From Brachybacterium aquaticum (GTDB taxonomy: Bacteria > Actinomycetota > Actinomycetes > Actinomycetales > Dermabacteraceae), in the NCBI RefSeq assembly GCF_014204755.1, contig NZ_JACHLZ010000001.1, positions 2,914,001 to 2,978,000 on the forward strand: 64,000 bases of DNA, in the 5' to 3' direction. The notes under the pieces were generated by a model that did not search any database, was not told the DNA's origin, and saw only the letters and a list, made by a program, of their open reading frames with translations. A program made the translations under genes and the position numbers. Positions 8,870-17,244 of the stretch are shown in pieces (position 1 is the stretch's first letter; the number at the start of each line of letters is the position of its first letter).

Positions 8870-9748
8870 GTGGCATCAACCGCTGCCGTGACATCCGCGA
8901 AGGATCTCCTGCGCCGGGCAGTCACCACACCGATTGGGGCAGCGACCGGTGCTCCAAGGGTGCATGTCGCGTCACCACTGATCAGGGGAGGAAACTTCCT
9001 GTACTACTGGATGTGGGCAGCCGGCATGGACTCCGAACGTCGGCCCGCGAGAGTACAGCTTCAGGAGTCCATCCAGGACTGGCTGGCTGAGTTCCCTCTC
9101 GCTGCTCAACTCACTGTCGCCAAGGGTGAGGTGCCGCTCCTGCGCACCGAGTGGGTCAGCGGACGCCGTCACAGGTTCGGAGTCGACTTCGACAGGTCGG
9201 ATGTCACTAGCTTCTCCCACCGACTAATCGAGTCCTCACCAAGGTTTCTGGACCGTCGAGAGAGGCTCCGGTCTCTCATCGACGACGGCACGATCGTCAT
9301 CAATGTCCGACGTGGCGACTACTACCAGTACGAGCACCTCTCCAGCACCTACGGGCTGGCGAATGAGCTCTACGTTCCAGCGGCGGTGAGGCTGGCCGCC
9401 GAGGCGGGACGAGGCAGCGAAAGGTTCTTCCTCGTCTCCGACGACATCCCGTGGTGTCGCGAGCATGTCAGCCCGGCCCTTGACGGCAAGGTGATCATCG
9501 ACGATGGCCGGAGCGGGCCATTCGACGACCTCGCAGCTCTGTCACTTGCACGAACGTCAGTCATCACCAACTCGACATTCTCCTTCTGGGGTGCCTTCCT
9601 CGCCGCGGCCACTCGTAACGACCACATCGGGATCGCACCGCCCTATCACCTGCGCGATGAGGACGGGCATCGCAATCGTGAAGCCTTCGACCCCGACTGG
9701 CTCACGGTCGAACTCCTCACCCCCGTCACCCACGGGAGCGAGGCGTGA
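8870..9748 (+). CDS. GT11-like glycosyltransferase (alpha-1,2-fucosyltransferase family)
   Basis: A 292-residue protein with the GT11 motifs VINVRRGDYY (the RRGDY nucleotide-binding signature), FFLVSDDIPWCREH, and ITNSTFSFWGAFLA near the C-terminus. The family transfers fucose, and sometimes other sugars, in alpha-1,2 linkage from GDP-sugars. No GDP-fucose biosynthesis genes are in the window, so the donor is uncertain. The GTG at 8870 was preferred because AGGAGAGAGA lies at proper distance upstream; the open frame extends to 8816. It overlaps the next gene by 4 bases (GTGA). The lower GC is shared with its neighbours. Confidence 0.82.
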   Translation: MASTAAVTSAKDLLRRAVTTPIGAATGAPRVHVASPLIRGGNFLYYWMWAAGMDSERRPARVQLQESIQDWLAEFPLAAQLTVAKGEVPLLRTEWVSGRRHRFGVDFDRSDVTSFSHRLIESSPRFLDRRERLRSLIDDGTIVINVRRGDYYQYEHLSSTYGLANELYVPAAVRLAAEAGRGSERFFLVSDDIPWCREHVSPALDGKVIIDDGRSGPFDDLAALSLARTSVITNSTFSFWGAFLAAATRNDHIGIAPPYHLRDEDGHRNREAFDPDWLTVELLTPVTHGSEA

Positions 9749-10962
9749 CCCAAGCAGCCCGTCGAATCGTCGTGGTCAGCCCAACTCCGGCGCTCGAGGC
9801 CCCGGGCCATGCTGGGGGTCAGCTGGTTTCCTCCATCGTGATGTCGTATCGCTCCCTCGGTGACCACGTCGTACTTCTCGCCCCCTCCACCGCCCCAACG
9901 CTGGTCGAGCTTGAACGAACCAAGGTCATTTGTGATACCCGGCTTCTGGGTCGCCCTCGCGACAATCGTGGATTGCGACGGCTGCTTCTGACACTCGCGC
10001 ATCGAGCAATGCCTCCGATGCTTCGGTGGGATCCGTATCTCCCGTGGATCCCCTTGGTCCTCGACCTGCTCACCGATCCCTCACTCCGCGCTCTGCTACG
10101 GGGCGCCGACGTCGTAGACCTTCAGTGGGAAGAGTACGGACGGCTCGCGCCCCTCGTGAAGATGCTGTCCCCCGGATCCCTGATCACGTGCATGTTCCAT
10201 GACGTGAACGACCAGCGGGCCACGCGCCGGCTTCATGCCGCCGACACGACAAGCATCAAGAAAGCGCGGCGACAGCTCAGACAAGTACAGCGCGCTGAAC
10301 GCAGACTGACTGCGCGGCTCGACGCAGCATTCGTGCTTTCCGAGAAGGACAAGAAAGTGCTCACCTCCGTCGCCCCAGGGGCTCCCACCCGTGTGGTGCC
10401 ACCGCCTCTGGCTGATTCAAGTATTCCAATGGTCGACACCGAGCACCGAGAAGCAGCCGTAGGATTCGTGTCCGCCCTCGGACGCCAGGAGAACCGGGAC
10501 GCCGCGCATCGCCTCGTGCACTCCGTCTGGCCGCTCATCCACCAGGCACTTCCCGATGCACGCCTCATCCTCGTGGGAGGCGGACTCGATCTCTCGACGA
10601 AGGCGGGATTCCTGGAAGTTCCCGGTGTGGAAGTGACCGGATTCGTGGACGACCTCGATGCGCAGTACCGGCGGTTCAGCGCCACCCTCTCGCCGATCTC
10701 GACCGGTGCTGGGGTGAAGTTCAAGATCCTCGAGTCGATCATTCGCGGCCTACCGACGATTACCACCTCGGTGGGCATCGAGGGGATCGAGCCGGACCTC
10801 GCGGAAGCTGTCGGGGATGACGACGCAGAGCTGGCGAGAGCCACCATCGCCGCTCTGCAGGACACGGATGCCCCCAAGCGAGCACGGGCGGCGTCAGCAC
10901 AGGCGAGGCAGCTCTACAGCCGGGAGCGATTCCACCAGGAGTACCAGGCAGCGTTTCGGTAG
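9745..10962 (+). CDS. glycosyltransferase family 4
   Basis: A 405-residue GT-B enzyme starting at GTG 9745 inside the stop of the GT11-like gene. N-terminal IVVVSPTPALEAPGHAGGQL is the glycine-rich acceptor-domain loop of GT4 enzymes. The C-terminal domain shows AVGFVSALGRQENRDAA, RLILVGGGLD and the donor segment FKILESIIRGLPTITT followed by GIEGI. Related enzymes act in O-antigen-like or exopolysaccharide assembly. It ends the lower-GC glycosyltransferase group. No flippase, polymerase or exporter follows; the next gene is a broken ABC ATPase, so the island may have lost its export function or use another locus. Confidence 0.85.
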   Translation: MTQAARRIVVVSPTPALEAPGHAGGQLVSSIVMSYRSLGDHVVLLAPSTAPTLVELERTKVICDTRLLGRPRDNRGLRRLLLTLAHRAMPPMLRWDPYLPWIPLVLDLLTDPSLRALLRGADVVDLQWEEYGRLAPLVKMLSPGSLITCMFHDVNDQRATRRLHAADTTSIKKARRQLRQVQRAERRLTARLDAAFVLSEKDKKVLTSVAPGAPTRVVPPPLADSSIPMVDTEHREAAVGFVSALGRQENRDAAHRLVHSVWPLIHQALPDARLILVGGGLDLSTKAGFLEVPGVEVTGFVDDLDAQYRRFSATLSPISTGAGVKFKILESIIRGLPTITTSVGIEGIEPDLAEAVGDDDAELARATIAALQDTDAPKRARAASAQARQLYSRERFHQEYQAAFR

Positions 10963-11121
10963 TCCCCGCCGCCCCGTTCTGCCGGTCTGCGAGGCCCCGC
11001 GACCTTCACCGAATCCTGACCTTCTCGCCCCCGATCCCCACCCCGGCCGGACTTCCGCTCCGTAGCGTCGACGTCACCAGCAGAAGACGAGAGCAGCGCG
11101 AGAGCAGGAGGGAGCCCCGCC

Positions 11122-11181
11122 ATTAGCGACCCCGTCGTGAGCGACCCAGTCATGAGCGACCCAGTCATGAGCGACCCGGTG
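11122..11181 (+). repeat. 15-base tandem repeat, four copies, MSDPV-type
   Basis: Units at 11122, 11137, 11152 and 11167 share the pattern nTGAGCGACCCnGTC, the first with ATT in place of ATG/GTG. They would encode successive (M/V)SDPV units. Each copy supplies a potential start codon, so the repeat multiplies starts at the head of the broken ATPase gene. Confidence 0.9.
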
Positions 11182-11658
11182 CTCATCACCCGTGGCCTCA
11201 CCAAGCGCTACGGCGCGCACACCGCCGTGAACGCGGTGAGCCTCCGCCTCGAGCGCGGGCGGGTGTACGGGCTGATCGGCCGCAACGGCGCCGGGAAGAC
11301 CACGCTGATGCGGCTCATCACCGGGCTCAGCCTCCCCACCTCCGGCACCATCGAGCTGTTCGGCTCCGGCACCGGCCACCCTCGCCAGCAGGACCTCGCC
11401 CGGATCGGCACCCTCATCGAGTCCCCCACCCTGCACGGCGCGATGACCGCGCGGCAGAACATGCACCTTCACCGCCTGCTGCGCGGCGTGCCCGACCCCG
11501 GCATCGAGGAGAAGCTGCTGGAGGTGGTGGGCCTTTCCGGCACCGGCCGCAAGAAGGTCCGCGACTTCTCCCTCGGCATGCGCCAGCGCCTCGGCATCGC
11601 CCTCGCCCTCGTCGCGGACCCCGAAGGGGGATCACCCCCGCGAAGAAGAGCCCCATGA
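11122..11658 (+). pseudogene. truncated ABC transporter ATPase with a decayed start
   Basis: The frame encodes a recognisable ABC-2-type ATPase: ITRGLTKRYGAHTAVNAVSL, Walker A GLIGRNGAGKTTLMRL, and the signature FSLGMRQRLGIALAL. After ALVADPE (near 11625) it changes abruptly to GGSPPRRRAP and stops, so Walker B, the D- and H-loops and any permease gene are missing. A good ribosome site (AGGAGGGAG, about 11107-11115) is 7-8 bases before ATTAGCGAC at 11122. Three following 15-base copies read GTGAGCGAC or ATGAGCGAC, so ATT probably replaces an ancestral ATG. Translation could still begin at GTG 11137 or ATG 11152. Unlikely to make a working ATPase. Confidence 0.85.
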
Positions 11659-11734
11659 GTACTGCAAGTGCCACAAAGGCACCGAACAGTGCGCCCCACC
11701 CGAACCTGCTCTTCGCAGTCCCTTCGCCACCCAT
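11632..11734 (-). pseudogene. 5' remnant of a small membrane protein, fused to the broken ATPase
   Basis: On the minus strand, MGGEGTAKSRFGWGALFG begins at 11734 and runs into a hydrophobic helix ending in MGLFFAGVIP. From about 11630 on, the frame only reads antisense to the ATPase gene. It looks like the first 35 residues of a one-helix membrane protein whose remainder was removed by the same deletion that truncated the ATPase. The family is not recognised. It lies about 60 bases upstream of the stop of the trypsin-like protease gene (same strand). Confidence 0.5.
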
Positions 11735-11794
11735 CACAGCTCCTGTCCGTGACATCGCCGCCCTCGGGACGCGCCCGATGCGCGGCAGCTCCGC

Positions 11795-13186
11795 TCAGTC
11801 GGCGAAGCAGTGGTCCCATCCGCCCTTGTTGTCATAGCCGCCGGCGTCGTCGATCACCCAGCCGTGCGGTCCTCCGCGGGTGAGCTCATATTGCACCGTC
11901 CAGTACGCGCAGGACTCCCCCTCGGGGACGTACTTCGGCGCCTGCCAGGACAGGAAGGTCACCACCGCGCTGCGTGTGTCGCCGCTGCCGCTGACGTCGA
12001 GGATCAGCACATCCTCGATGACGCTGGTGCTCTGGTCCTCGCTGAACGCCTCGAGCGAGTAGCTCGACTGGTTCCGCTCGGAGCGCTGGGCGTAGGCCCG
12101 CTCGTAGTCCGAGCTGTTGATGCCGTCGAAGTAGTCGTAGTAGACGTGCGTGACCGCATCGACGTCGGGCCCCTCGGCGATCGACGTGACGAGCACGGAG
12201 GGGTCGTAGACAGAGTCCTCCTCGACCTCCTCGAAGTCGCAGCTCTCGGCCGACAGCGGCTCGGGGGTGTCCCGCCAGTCGTCGACGCGCGCGGCGGCGA
12301 GATCGGAGGGCACCGCATAGCCGTAGCCAGGCACCGCACTGCCCGTGCTCTCGACGCGCTGACCGGTGACGACGCCGACGATCTCGCCGTCCGCATCGAT
12401 CAGCGGACCACCGCTGTTGCCCGGGTTGATCGCTGTGGAGATCCGCATCGCGTTCGGCACGGCGATGCCCGACTCCCCGTACTCGATCGGCTCGTCATGG
12501 GTGCTGATGGTGCCCGGGCCGGAGAAGGACAGGGGGCCGCTCAGCGGGTAGCCGAGCGCCGCGACCGGTGTGCCGACGGGGGCGCGCTCGTCGGACACCT
12601 CGAAGATGTGACCGCTCAGCGGACGCTCCGCACTGACCAGCGCGAGGTCGTCACCGGGCGAGTAGCCGACGACCTCGCCGACCACGGCCTGGTCCCCGAG
12701 CTGCAGCTGGATGCTCGAGTAGCCCTGGACCACGTGGGCGGCGGTGAGGACGAGGTCGTTGGCGACCAGCGCGCCGCTGCCCATTCCCGCGTAGTCGCCG
12801 CACATGCCCACGGCCACGCGGACCACCCCGTCGGACACTTCGTCATACGTGGACACGAAATCTCCCTCGGGCTCATCCGTGGTCGTCGGAGGAGCCATGG
12901 GCCCTTCCTGCTCCTCGTCCGACTCCTCGGCGGGCCCATCCGAGACGGGATCCTCTTCGTCTCCGGTGACGCCCGGCGGATCGGAGATCGGCTCGCTGAT
13001 CCCCTGCTCCTCCACCTGCTCGGAGACGGGGCTGGTCGGCCCGCCGCCCGAGCGGGAGAGAAACGAGCCCCCGCCGAGGAAGACGAAGTAGACGCCCAGC
13101 GCGGCCACGAGGGCGAGCACGGTGAGGAGCGCGCCGGCGACGATGAATGCCGCGGGACTTCCTCCAGATGGTCTCTGCATGTCCAT
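11795..13186 (-). CDS. membrane-anchored trypsin-like serine protease with NTF2-like tail
   Basis: A 463-residue protein: a short cytosolic N-terminus, one membrane helix (about residues 13-37), an acidic linker of about 70 residues, then a trypsin-like (S1C/HtrA-type) domain with intact triad: His in LTAAHVVQGY, Asp in GDDLALV, Ser in PGNSGGPLID. No PDZ domain follows. Instead the C-terminus (about residues 325-463) resembles an NTF2-like fold of the type that ends several actinobacterial secreted proteins (YYDYFDGINSSDYERAYA, VVTFLSWQAP) and contains paired Cys. It is probably active outside the membrane in envelope quality control. The start may be the ATG at 13186 or 13180. Confidence 0.85.
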   Translation of the reverse strand: MDMQRPSGGSPAAFIVAGALLTVLALVAALGVYFVFLGGGSFLSRSGGGPTSPVSEQVEEQGISEPISDPPGVTGDEEDPVSDGPAEESDEEQEGPMAPPTTTDEPEGDFVSTYDEVSDGVVRVAVGMCGDYAGMGSGALVANDLVLTAAHVVQGYSSIQLQLGDQAVVGEVVGYSPGDDLALVSAERPLSGHIFEVSDERAPVGTPVAALGYPLSGPLSFSGPGTISTHDEPIEYGESGIAVPNAMRISTAINPGNSGGPLIDADGEIVGVVTGQRVESTGSAVPGYGYAVPSDLAAARVDDWRDTPEPLSAESCDFEEVEEDSVYDPSVLVTSIAEGPDVDAVTHVYYDYFDGINSSDYERAYAQRSERNQSSYSLEAFSEDQSTSVIEDVLILDVSGSGDTRSAVVTFLSWQAPKYVPEGESCAYWTVQYELTRGGPHGWVIDDAGGYDNKGGWDHCFAD

Positions 13187-13458
13187 GGTCTCCCCCTCGC
13201 TGGTGCACCGCGCTCACCGGGCGCCATCACCTCGGTGTCGGAATGTGGAGCTGGGTTCCCGAGCCCTACGAAAGCTCGGAGATGCCCGGAGTATTGCATC
13301 GGACATTTCAGACAGCAATGGGTGGGGGATTCTTCTTCGGTCCGGGCCGAACAGGAATGTCCGGGAAAAGCTTATCGGCGACTCCCCGAACTATTACCGA
13401 TCAGTCATGCCCGCGGAATTCCCTGGCTCCGAACTCCGCACGCATGACCCGTCGTACC
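13187..13458. other. intergenic region, no gene recognised
   Basis: About 270 bases between the protease and aldo/keto reductase genes, locally less GC-rich than the flanks. It must contain the protease promoter. I see no convincing small gene, terminator or mobile-element end in it. Confidence 0.5.
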
Positions 13459-14481
13459 TCAGCGGGTCTTCGCGCCCGCGCCGAGGGTTGACTCGCCGGG
13501 AGCGAGGGCGCCGACCACCTTGTGCGGGACGTACGGGGCCTCGAGCTCGGCGATCTCGTCGGCCGAGAGCTCGAGGTCGAGCGCGCCGAGCGCGCCGTCG
13601 ATGTGGGAGGTCTTGGTCGCGCCGATGATCGGGGAGATCACCGGGTTCTTCGCGAGCAGCCAGGCGAGCGCCACATGCACGCGCTCCACGCCGCGCTCCT
13701 GCGCGATGCGGGCGACGGCCTCGACGATCGCGCGGTCGGTCTCCTCGCTGGAGTCGTACTTCGACTTCGCGGTCTGGTCGGTGCGGGCGCGCTCGGTGTC
13801 CGCGTCCCAGTCGCGGGTCAGGCGCCCGGCGGCCAGCGGGCTGTACGGGGTGGAGGCGACGCCGAGGTCCCGCAGCAGCGGCATCATCTCCCGCTCCTCC
13901 TCGCGGTACAGGAGGTTGTAGTGGTTCTGCATGGAGACGAACTTGGTCCAGCCGTGGGTCTCGGCGACGTGCTGGGCCTTGAGGAACTGCCAGGCGAACA
14001 TCGCCGACGCCCCGAGGTAGCGGACCTTGCCGGAGCGGACCAGGTCATCCAGCGCCTGCATCGTCTCCTCGATCGGGACCGTATGGTCCCAGCGATGGAT
14101 GATGTACAGGTCGATGTAGTCGGTGCCGAGCCGGCGCAGGCTCGCCTCGGCCTCGGCGATGATCGACTTGCGGGAGAGCCCCCCGCCGTTGGGGCCCTCG
14201 TGCATCTTCCCGTGCACCTTGGTGGCCAGCACGTACTCCTCGCGCTTGGCGTAGTCCACCAGCGCCTTGCCGACGATCTCCTCGCTGCGGCCGATCGAGT
14301 ACACGTTGGCGGTGTCGAAGAAGTTGATGCCCTGGTCCAGGGCGTGCTTGATGACGGGGCGGGAGGCGTCCTCGTCCAGGACCCACTGGTGGATCCAGCG
14401 CTCCCGGTCGCCGAAGCCCATCGTGCCCAGGCACAGGCGCGAGACATCCAGTCCGGTATTGCCCAGCTTCACGTAGTCCAT
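13459..14481 (-). CDS. aldo/keto reductase
   Basis: A 340-residue NADPH-dependent oxidoreductase of the AKR superfamily, YajO/Tas-like group. Visible features: FFDTANVYSIGRSEE with catalytic Asp and Tyr; the catalytic Lys in YVLATKVHGKM; the His in YIIHRWDHT; the Gln/Asn segment FVSMQNHYNLL; and the cofactor-binding end PIIGATKTSHIDGAL. It reduces carbonyl compounds in the cytoplasm, substrate unknown. The ATG at 14481 gives the usual family N-terminus MDYVKLGNTGLDVSRLCLGT; upstream residues of the open frame are not conserved-looking. It stands alone on this strand. Confidence 0.93.
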   Translation of the reverse strand: MDYVKLGNTGLDVSRLCLGTMGFGDRERWIHQWVLDEDASRPVIKHALDQGINFFDTANVYSIGRSEEIVGKALVDYAKREEYVLATKVHGKMHEGPNGGGLSRKSIIAEAEASLRRLGTDYIDLYIIHRWDHTVPIEETMQALDDLVRSGKVRYLGASAMFAWQFLKAQHVAETHGWTKFVSMQNHYNLLYREEEREMMPLLRDLGVASTPYSPLAAGRLTRDWDADTERARTDQTAKSKYDSSEETDRAIVEAVARIAQERGVERVHVALAWLLAKNPVISPIIGATKTSHIDGALGALDLELSADEIAELEAPYVPHKVVGALAPGESTLGAGAKTR

Positions 14482-14626
14482 GCGGTGCTCCTTCGGATGC
14501 GCGGATGCGGAGTCGTGGGCGCTGTGCGCCCGACGCGTCCATGCTGGCACCGCCGCTCGGCCGACGGGAGGGGCTGCCAGTTCCCCCCTTCCCGCTCCAC
14601 CGCGCCGGGCGGCGATCATCTGCGGG

Positions 14627-14826
14627 ATGTTCTTCCTCGCGATCGGCGTCGCGGCGCTGCTGTTCGTCTTCGGCCTGCTCGTCGCGCCCGGGTCGATGTC
14701 GAACTTCGTGCCGCTGAACCTCGTCGACACCTGGACGTACCTCGTGCTGCGATCGTGCTGGTCGGTCTGTCATTCCTGTCCGGTGAGGTCAGGCCCGCCC
14801 CGGTGAGGACCCTCCGGCACGCCTGA
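14627..14826 (+). pseudogene. frameshifted small membrane protein gene
   Basis: From the ATG at 14627 the frame reads MFFLAIGVAALLFVFGLL, then NFVPLNLVDTWTYLVL, a normal two-helix membrane protein. After about 14753 the frame turns to RSCWSVCHS and ends at 14806. The next frame continues sensibly as IVLVGLSFLSGEVRPAP and stops at 14826. A single missing base around 14753-14756 would join them into one protein of about 66 residues. This is either a true frameshift or a sequencing error in a GC-rich run. The family is unnamed to me. Confidence 0.65.
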
Positions 14827-14877
14827 GCCGTTCGCGCCGGGTCGCCGCTGCGGCGGCGATCCGGCGGCAGACGGTGC

Positions 14878-16170
14878 TCAGGAGCACTTGCGGAAGGTCT
14901 TGCCGCCGGGCATGCCGTAGCGCTTGCCGGTGTACCCGCCGTCGTCGGAGTAGAGGATCTCCGGGCCGTACGGGACGCAGCTGGAACCGGAGGAGCCGCC
15001 CGAGGAGGACTTCCCGGAGGAGGACCCGCCCGACGAGCCGGAGCCAGAGGAGCTTGAGCCCGAGGACGTACCGGAGCCGGAAGAGGATCCGATGGACGAA
15101 CCGGACGAGGAGCCGGACGAACTGCCGCCGGACTTCCCGGAGGAGGAGGACCCGGAGGAGGACGCAGCCGGTTGCTGCTGTGCCTTCCTCTCGCGCTCCT
15201 TCCGCTCCCTCTCCTCGCGCTCTTCCCGTTCCTGCTCCTCGCGCTCGCGCTCTTCGCGCTCCTGCCGCTCGCGCTCCTCGCGTTCGCGGCGCTCGCGCTC
15301 CTCCTTCTCCTTGCGCAGGCGCTCCTGCTCCTCGTCGTAGGCGGTCTTCGCCTCCTGCATCCGCTCGTGGCCGGTGGTGCCGCGCTCCAGCACGTCGCCG
15401 GCCTCCTCACGGCGCTCCGACATGTACTGCGCCATCAGCGGCGCGGCGAGGACGGCATTGCCGAGCCCGGGCAGCCCGTCGTCGGCCAGCCCCGCGACGA
15501 GCGCGTCGGCGTCCTCGACGACGGTCGCGGCCTCGGCGAGGGGACCCGCCGGATCACCCTCGACGGTGGTCGGGATCCCGTCGGCCGCCTGGGCGACCTC
15601 GGCGATCTGCGCAGGGATCGTGCAGGCGATGTCGGCGGCGAACAGCCCGAGCCCGTCGGCCTGCGCCGTCGAGGCGGCCTCCTCGACCTCGGGCAGGAAG
15701 CGATCGTTCGGCTCGAAGAGCACGGGCACGCCCAGCCCGGCCGCGGCGATCTCGGCGTTGACCAGCGAGTCGGACTCCAACACGCCGGCGAGTGTGCGGC
15801 CGTAGCGGTCGGTGCGCTCCTGGTCGTACTCGAGCTCGATCTCGGTACCCGCGGGCAGTCGCTCGGCGAGGAACTCGCTCGCCTCCGGGCCCAGGCATTG
15901 CACGGGCTGGTCTGGGTCCTTCGTCTCGGGGGTGTCGATGTTCAGCAGGCGGATCGTCGTCTCCTCGCCGCGGATGTCCGCGATGAGGGTGTCCCCGTCG
16001 ACCACGCGCACCACGGTTCCCCGGCCGTCACCGCCGATCCCACCCACGGCACCGGCCGCCACCGCACCGACCACCACGACCCCGGCCACGAGGGTCGCGA
16101 GAACGCCCCGCCGCGTCCCGGTGCCGACCGCCCCGTGCTGCCCTCGGGTGTGCTTTCCGCCCGCCACCAC
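14878..16170 (-). CDS. membrane-anchored thermonuclease-like protein with coiled coil and Ser/Gly linker
   Basis: A 430-residue protein starting at GTG 16170. An N-terminal membrane helix (about 22-45) precedes a staphylococcal-nuclease-like domain (about 50-170) with the catalytic residues in place: VDGDT, IRLLNIDTPE (Arg, Asp, Thr, Glu) and TDRYGR (Arg). An Ala-rich helical section follows, then about 60 residues of Arg/Glu repeats (a long charged helix), a Ser/Gly-rich stretch of about 65 residues, and a small C-terminal module with two Cys (CVPYGPEIL, ending FRKCS). The nuclease domain is probably outside the cell. The multi-part tail looks like a spacer that holds a small surface module away from the membrane. 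Confidence 0.85.
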   Translation of the reverse strand: MVAGGKHTRGQHGAVGTGTRRGVLATLVAGVVVVGAVAAGAVGGIGGDGRGTVVRVVDGDTLIADIRGEETTIRLLNIDTPETKDPDQPVQCLGPEASEFLAERLPAGTEIELEYDQERTDRYGRTLAGVLESDSLVNAEIAAAGLGVPVLFEPNDRFLPEVEEAASTAQADGLGLFAADIACTIPAQIAEVAQAADGIPTTVEGDPAGPLAEAATVVEDADALVAGLADDGLPGLGNAVLAAPLMAQYMSERREEAGDVLERGTTGHERMQEAKTAYDEEQERLRKEKEERERREREERERQEREEREREEQEREEREERERKERERKAQQQPAASSSGSSSSGKSGGSSSGSSSGSSIGSSSGSGTSSGSSSSGSGSSGGSSSGKSSSGGSSGSSCVPYGPEILYSDDGGYTGKRYGMPGGKTFRKCS

Positions 16171-16320
16171 CGCATCCGCCTTCCGCAGACCCTGACACTT
16201 GACGGATCAAGTATCGGCGAGCGGTCGGACATTCGAGCTTCGAGTCCAAGGCGCAGAGCGGGCAAGGGGGGCGGGGCAGACCGCAGAAGCGGACCCACAG
16301 AGGTGACGACGGATAGTCGC

Positions 16321-16647
16321 TCAGAAGTTCCGTTTCATCACCGGGTCAGTCTCGTCCTCATCCCTCGACTTCCGCAGGAGCTTCCGGAGGCCCGCTCCGA
16401 GCGGGGCGCCGGCGACCACGAGGATGAGGGTCAGAAATCTGTTGTCCAGCCATCCCTGAAAGCCGAGCCAGATCAGGACGGCGAGGAGGACCAGGTAGAC
16501 GCCGATCGCCAGCTTCCGCTCGAACGGGGTGAGCTCCCAGCGCCGCGACGACGGCCTCGTGCCACCCACGGCCCCCTCCCCCGTGAACTGCCCGAAGTGC
16601 GGCCCGTCACCCGGCCCCTGCGCATCGTTTCCCCGACGATTCCCCAT
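16321..16647 (-). CDS. small membrane protein, MGNR/FTGE type
   Basis: A 108-residue protein with a polar N-terminus (MGNRRGN, then HFGQFTGEG) and two closely spaced membrane helices (about residues 45-65 and 70-90), ending in a charged tail. The ATG at 16647 was chosen because it gives the same MGNR start as the neighbour at 17121; a GTG six bases upstream is possible. The two neighbours share MGNRxG and FGxFTGx motifs and topology, so they are probably an old tandem duplication. Function unknown. Confidence 0.7.
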   Translation of the reverse strand: MGNRRGNDAQGPGDGPHFGQFTGEGAVGGTRPSSRRWELTPFERKLAIGVYLVLLAVLIWLGFQGWLDNRFLTLILVVAGAPLGAGLRKLLRKSRDEDETDPVMKRNF

Positions 16648-16692
16648 GCCCACCAGCGTAGAGGGCGAGACCAGTGTGCGCAGGGGGCGCGC

Positions 16693-17121
16693 TCAGTCCC
16701 CGAAGTAGCGGGAGGCGAGGTTCGCGATGCGCCGGACGAGCGGGATGCCGACGACGAAGATCAGCCACCAGGCGTTCCAGCCCGAGCGGTAGAACGTGAA
16801 CGCGATGACGATCAGCACGACGATCGAGACGAGGGCCGAGATCAGCTCCTTGGTACTCGGCCGGCCCTGGGGCTGACGGGTGCGCCTGCTGCTCCGGGCC
16901 TGGTCACCGGTGAACTCGCCGAAGCGCGGCGCGGACTCCTCGGGCACACTCCGCCCCTCGGCGGTCTGCGCACTGTCCGGGGTGAAGTCCGAGGACCAGC
17001 CCCCGTCGGCCGCGCCCCCGCTCCCCGGGCCGCCGACCCCCGCGCGCCCGCGGCCCTTGCCGCCGAGCCAGGAGGGGTCGCCCTCCGGGTCATGACTCTC
17101 TGATCCCCATCGATTCCCCAT
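16693..17121 (-). CDS. small membrane protein, MGNR/FTGE type
   Basis: A 142-residue paralogue of the protein encoded at 16321-16647. It starts MGNRWGSESHDPEG, has a longer Gly/Ser-rich polar region, the shared motif RFGEFTGDQ, then two membrane helices (ELISALVSIVVLIVIAFTF and WWLIFVVGIPLV). The gene lies about 45 bases upstream of its paralogue on the same strand, so they are probably one transcript. The soluble N-terminal halves may bind a partner. No function can be assigned from sequence. Confidence 0.7.
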   Translation of the reverse strand: MGNRWGSESHDPEGDPSWLGGKGRGRAGVGGPGSGGAADGGWSSDFTPDSAQTAEGRSVPEESAPRFGEFTGDQARSSRRTRQPQGRPSTKELISALVSIVVLIVIAFTFYRSGWNAWWLIFVVGIPLVRRIANLASRYFGD

Positions 17122-17228
17122 GCGAACACCTTAGGCGTGACGGCGCCGCCGCCCCAGAGGATCGGCCGCCCGGTCCCCCTGCCGCGCGAGGTCCGCCCAC
17201 AGGCCTTCCCTTCGCCGCACCCGTCGAT

Positions 17229-17244
17229 ATGATGACTTCATCAT
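17229..17244. promoter_or_regulatory. 16-base palindrome over the ArsR start codon
   Basis: ATGATGACTTCATCAT is a 7+7 inverted repeat with a 2-base centre whose last two bases are the first two of the ATG of the downstream ArsR-family gene (17243). Position and symmetry fit an autoregulatory operator for a small winged-helix dimer. It also stands out as A/T-rich in a GC-rich context. Confidence 0.7.
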
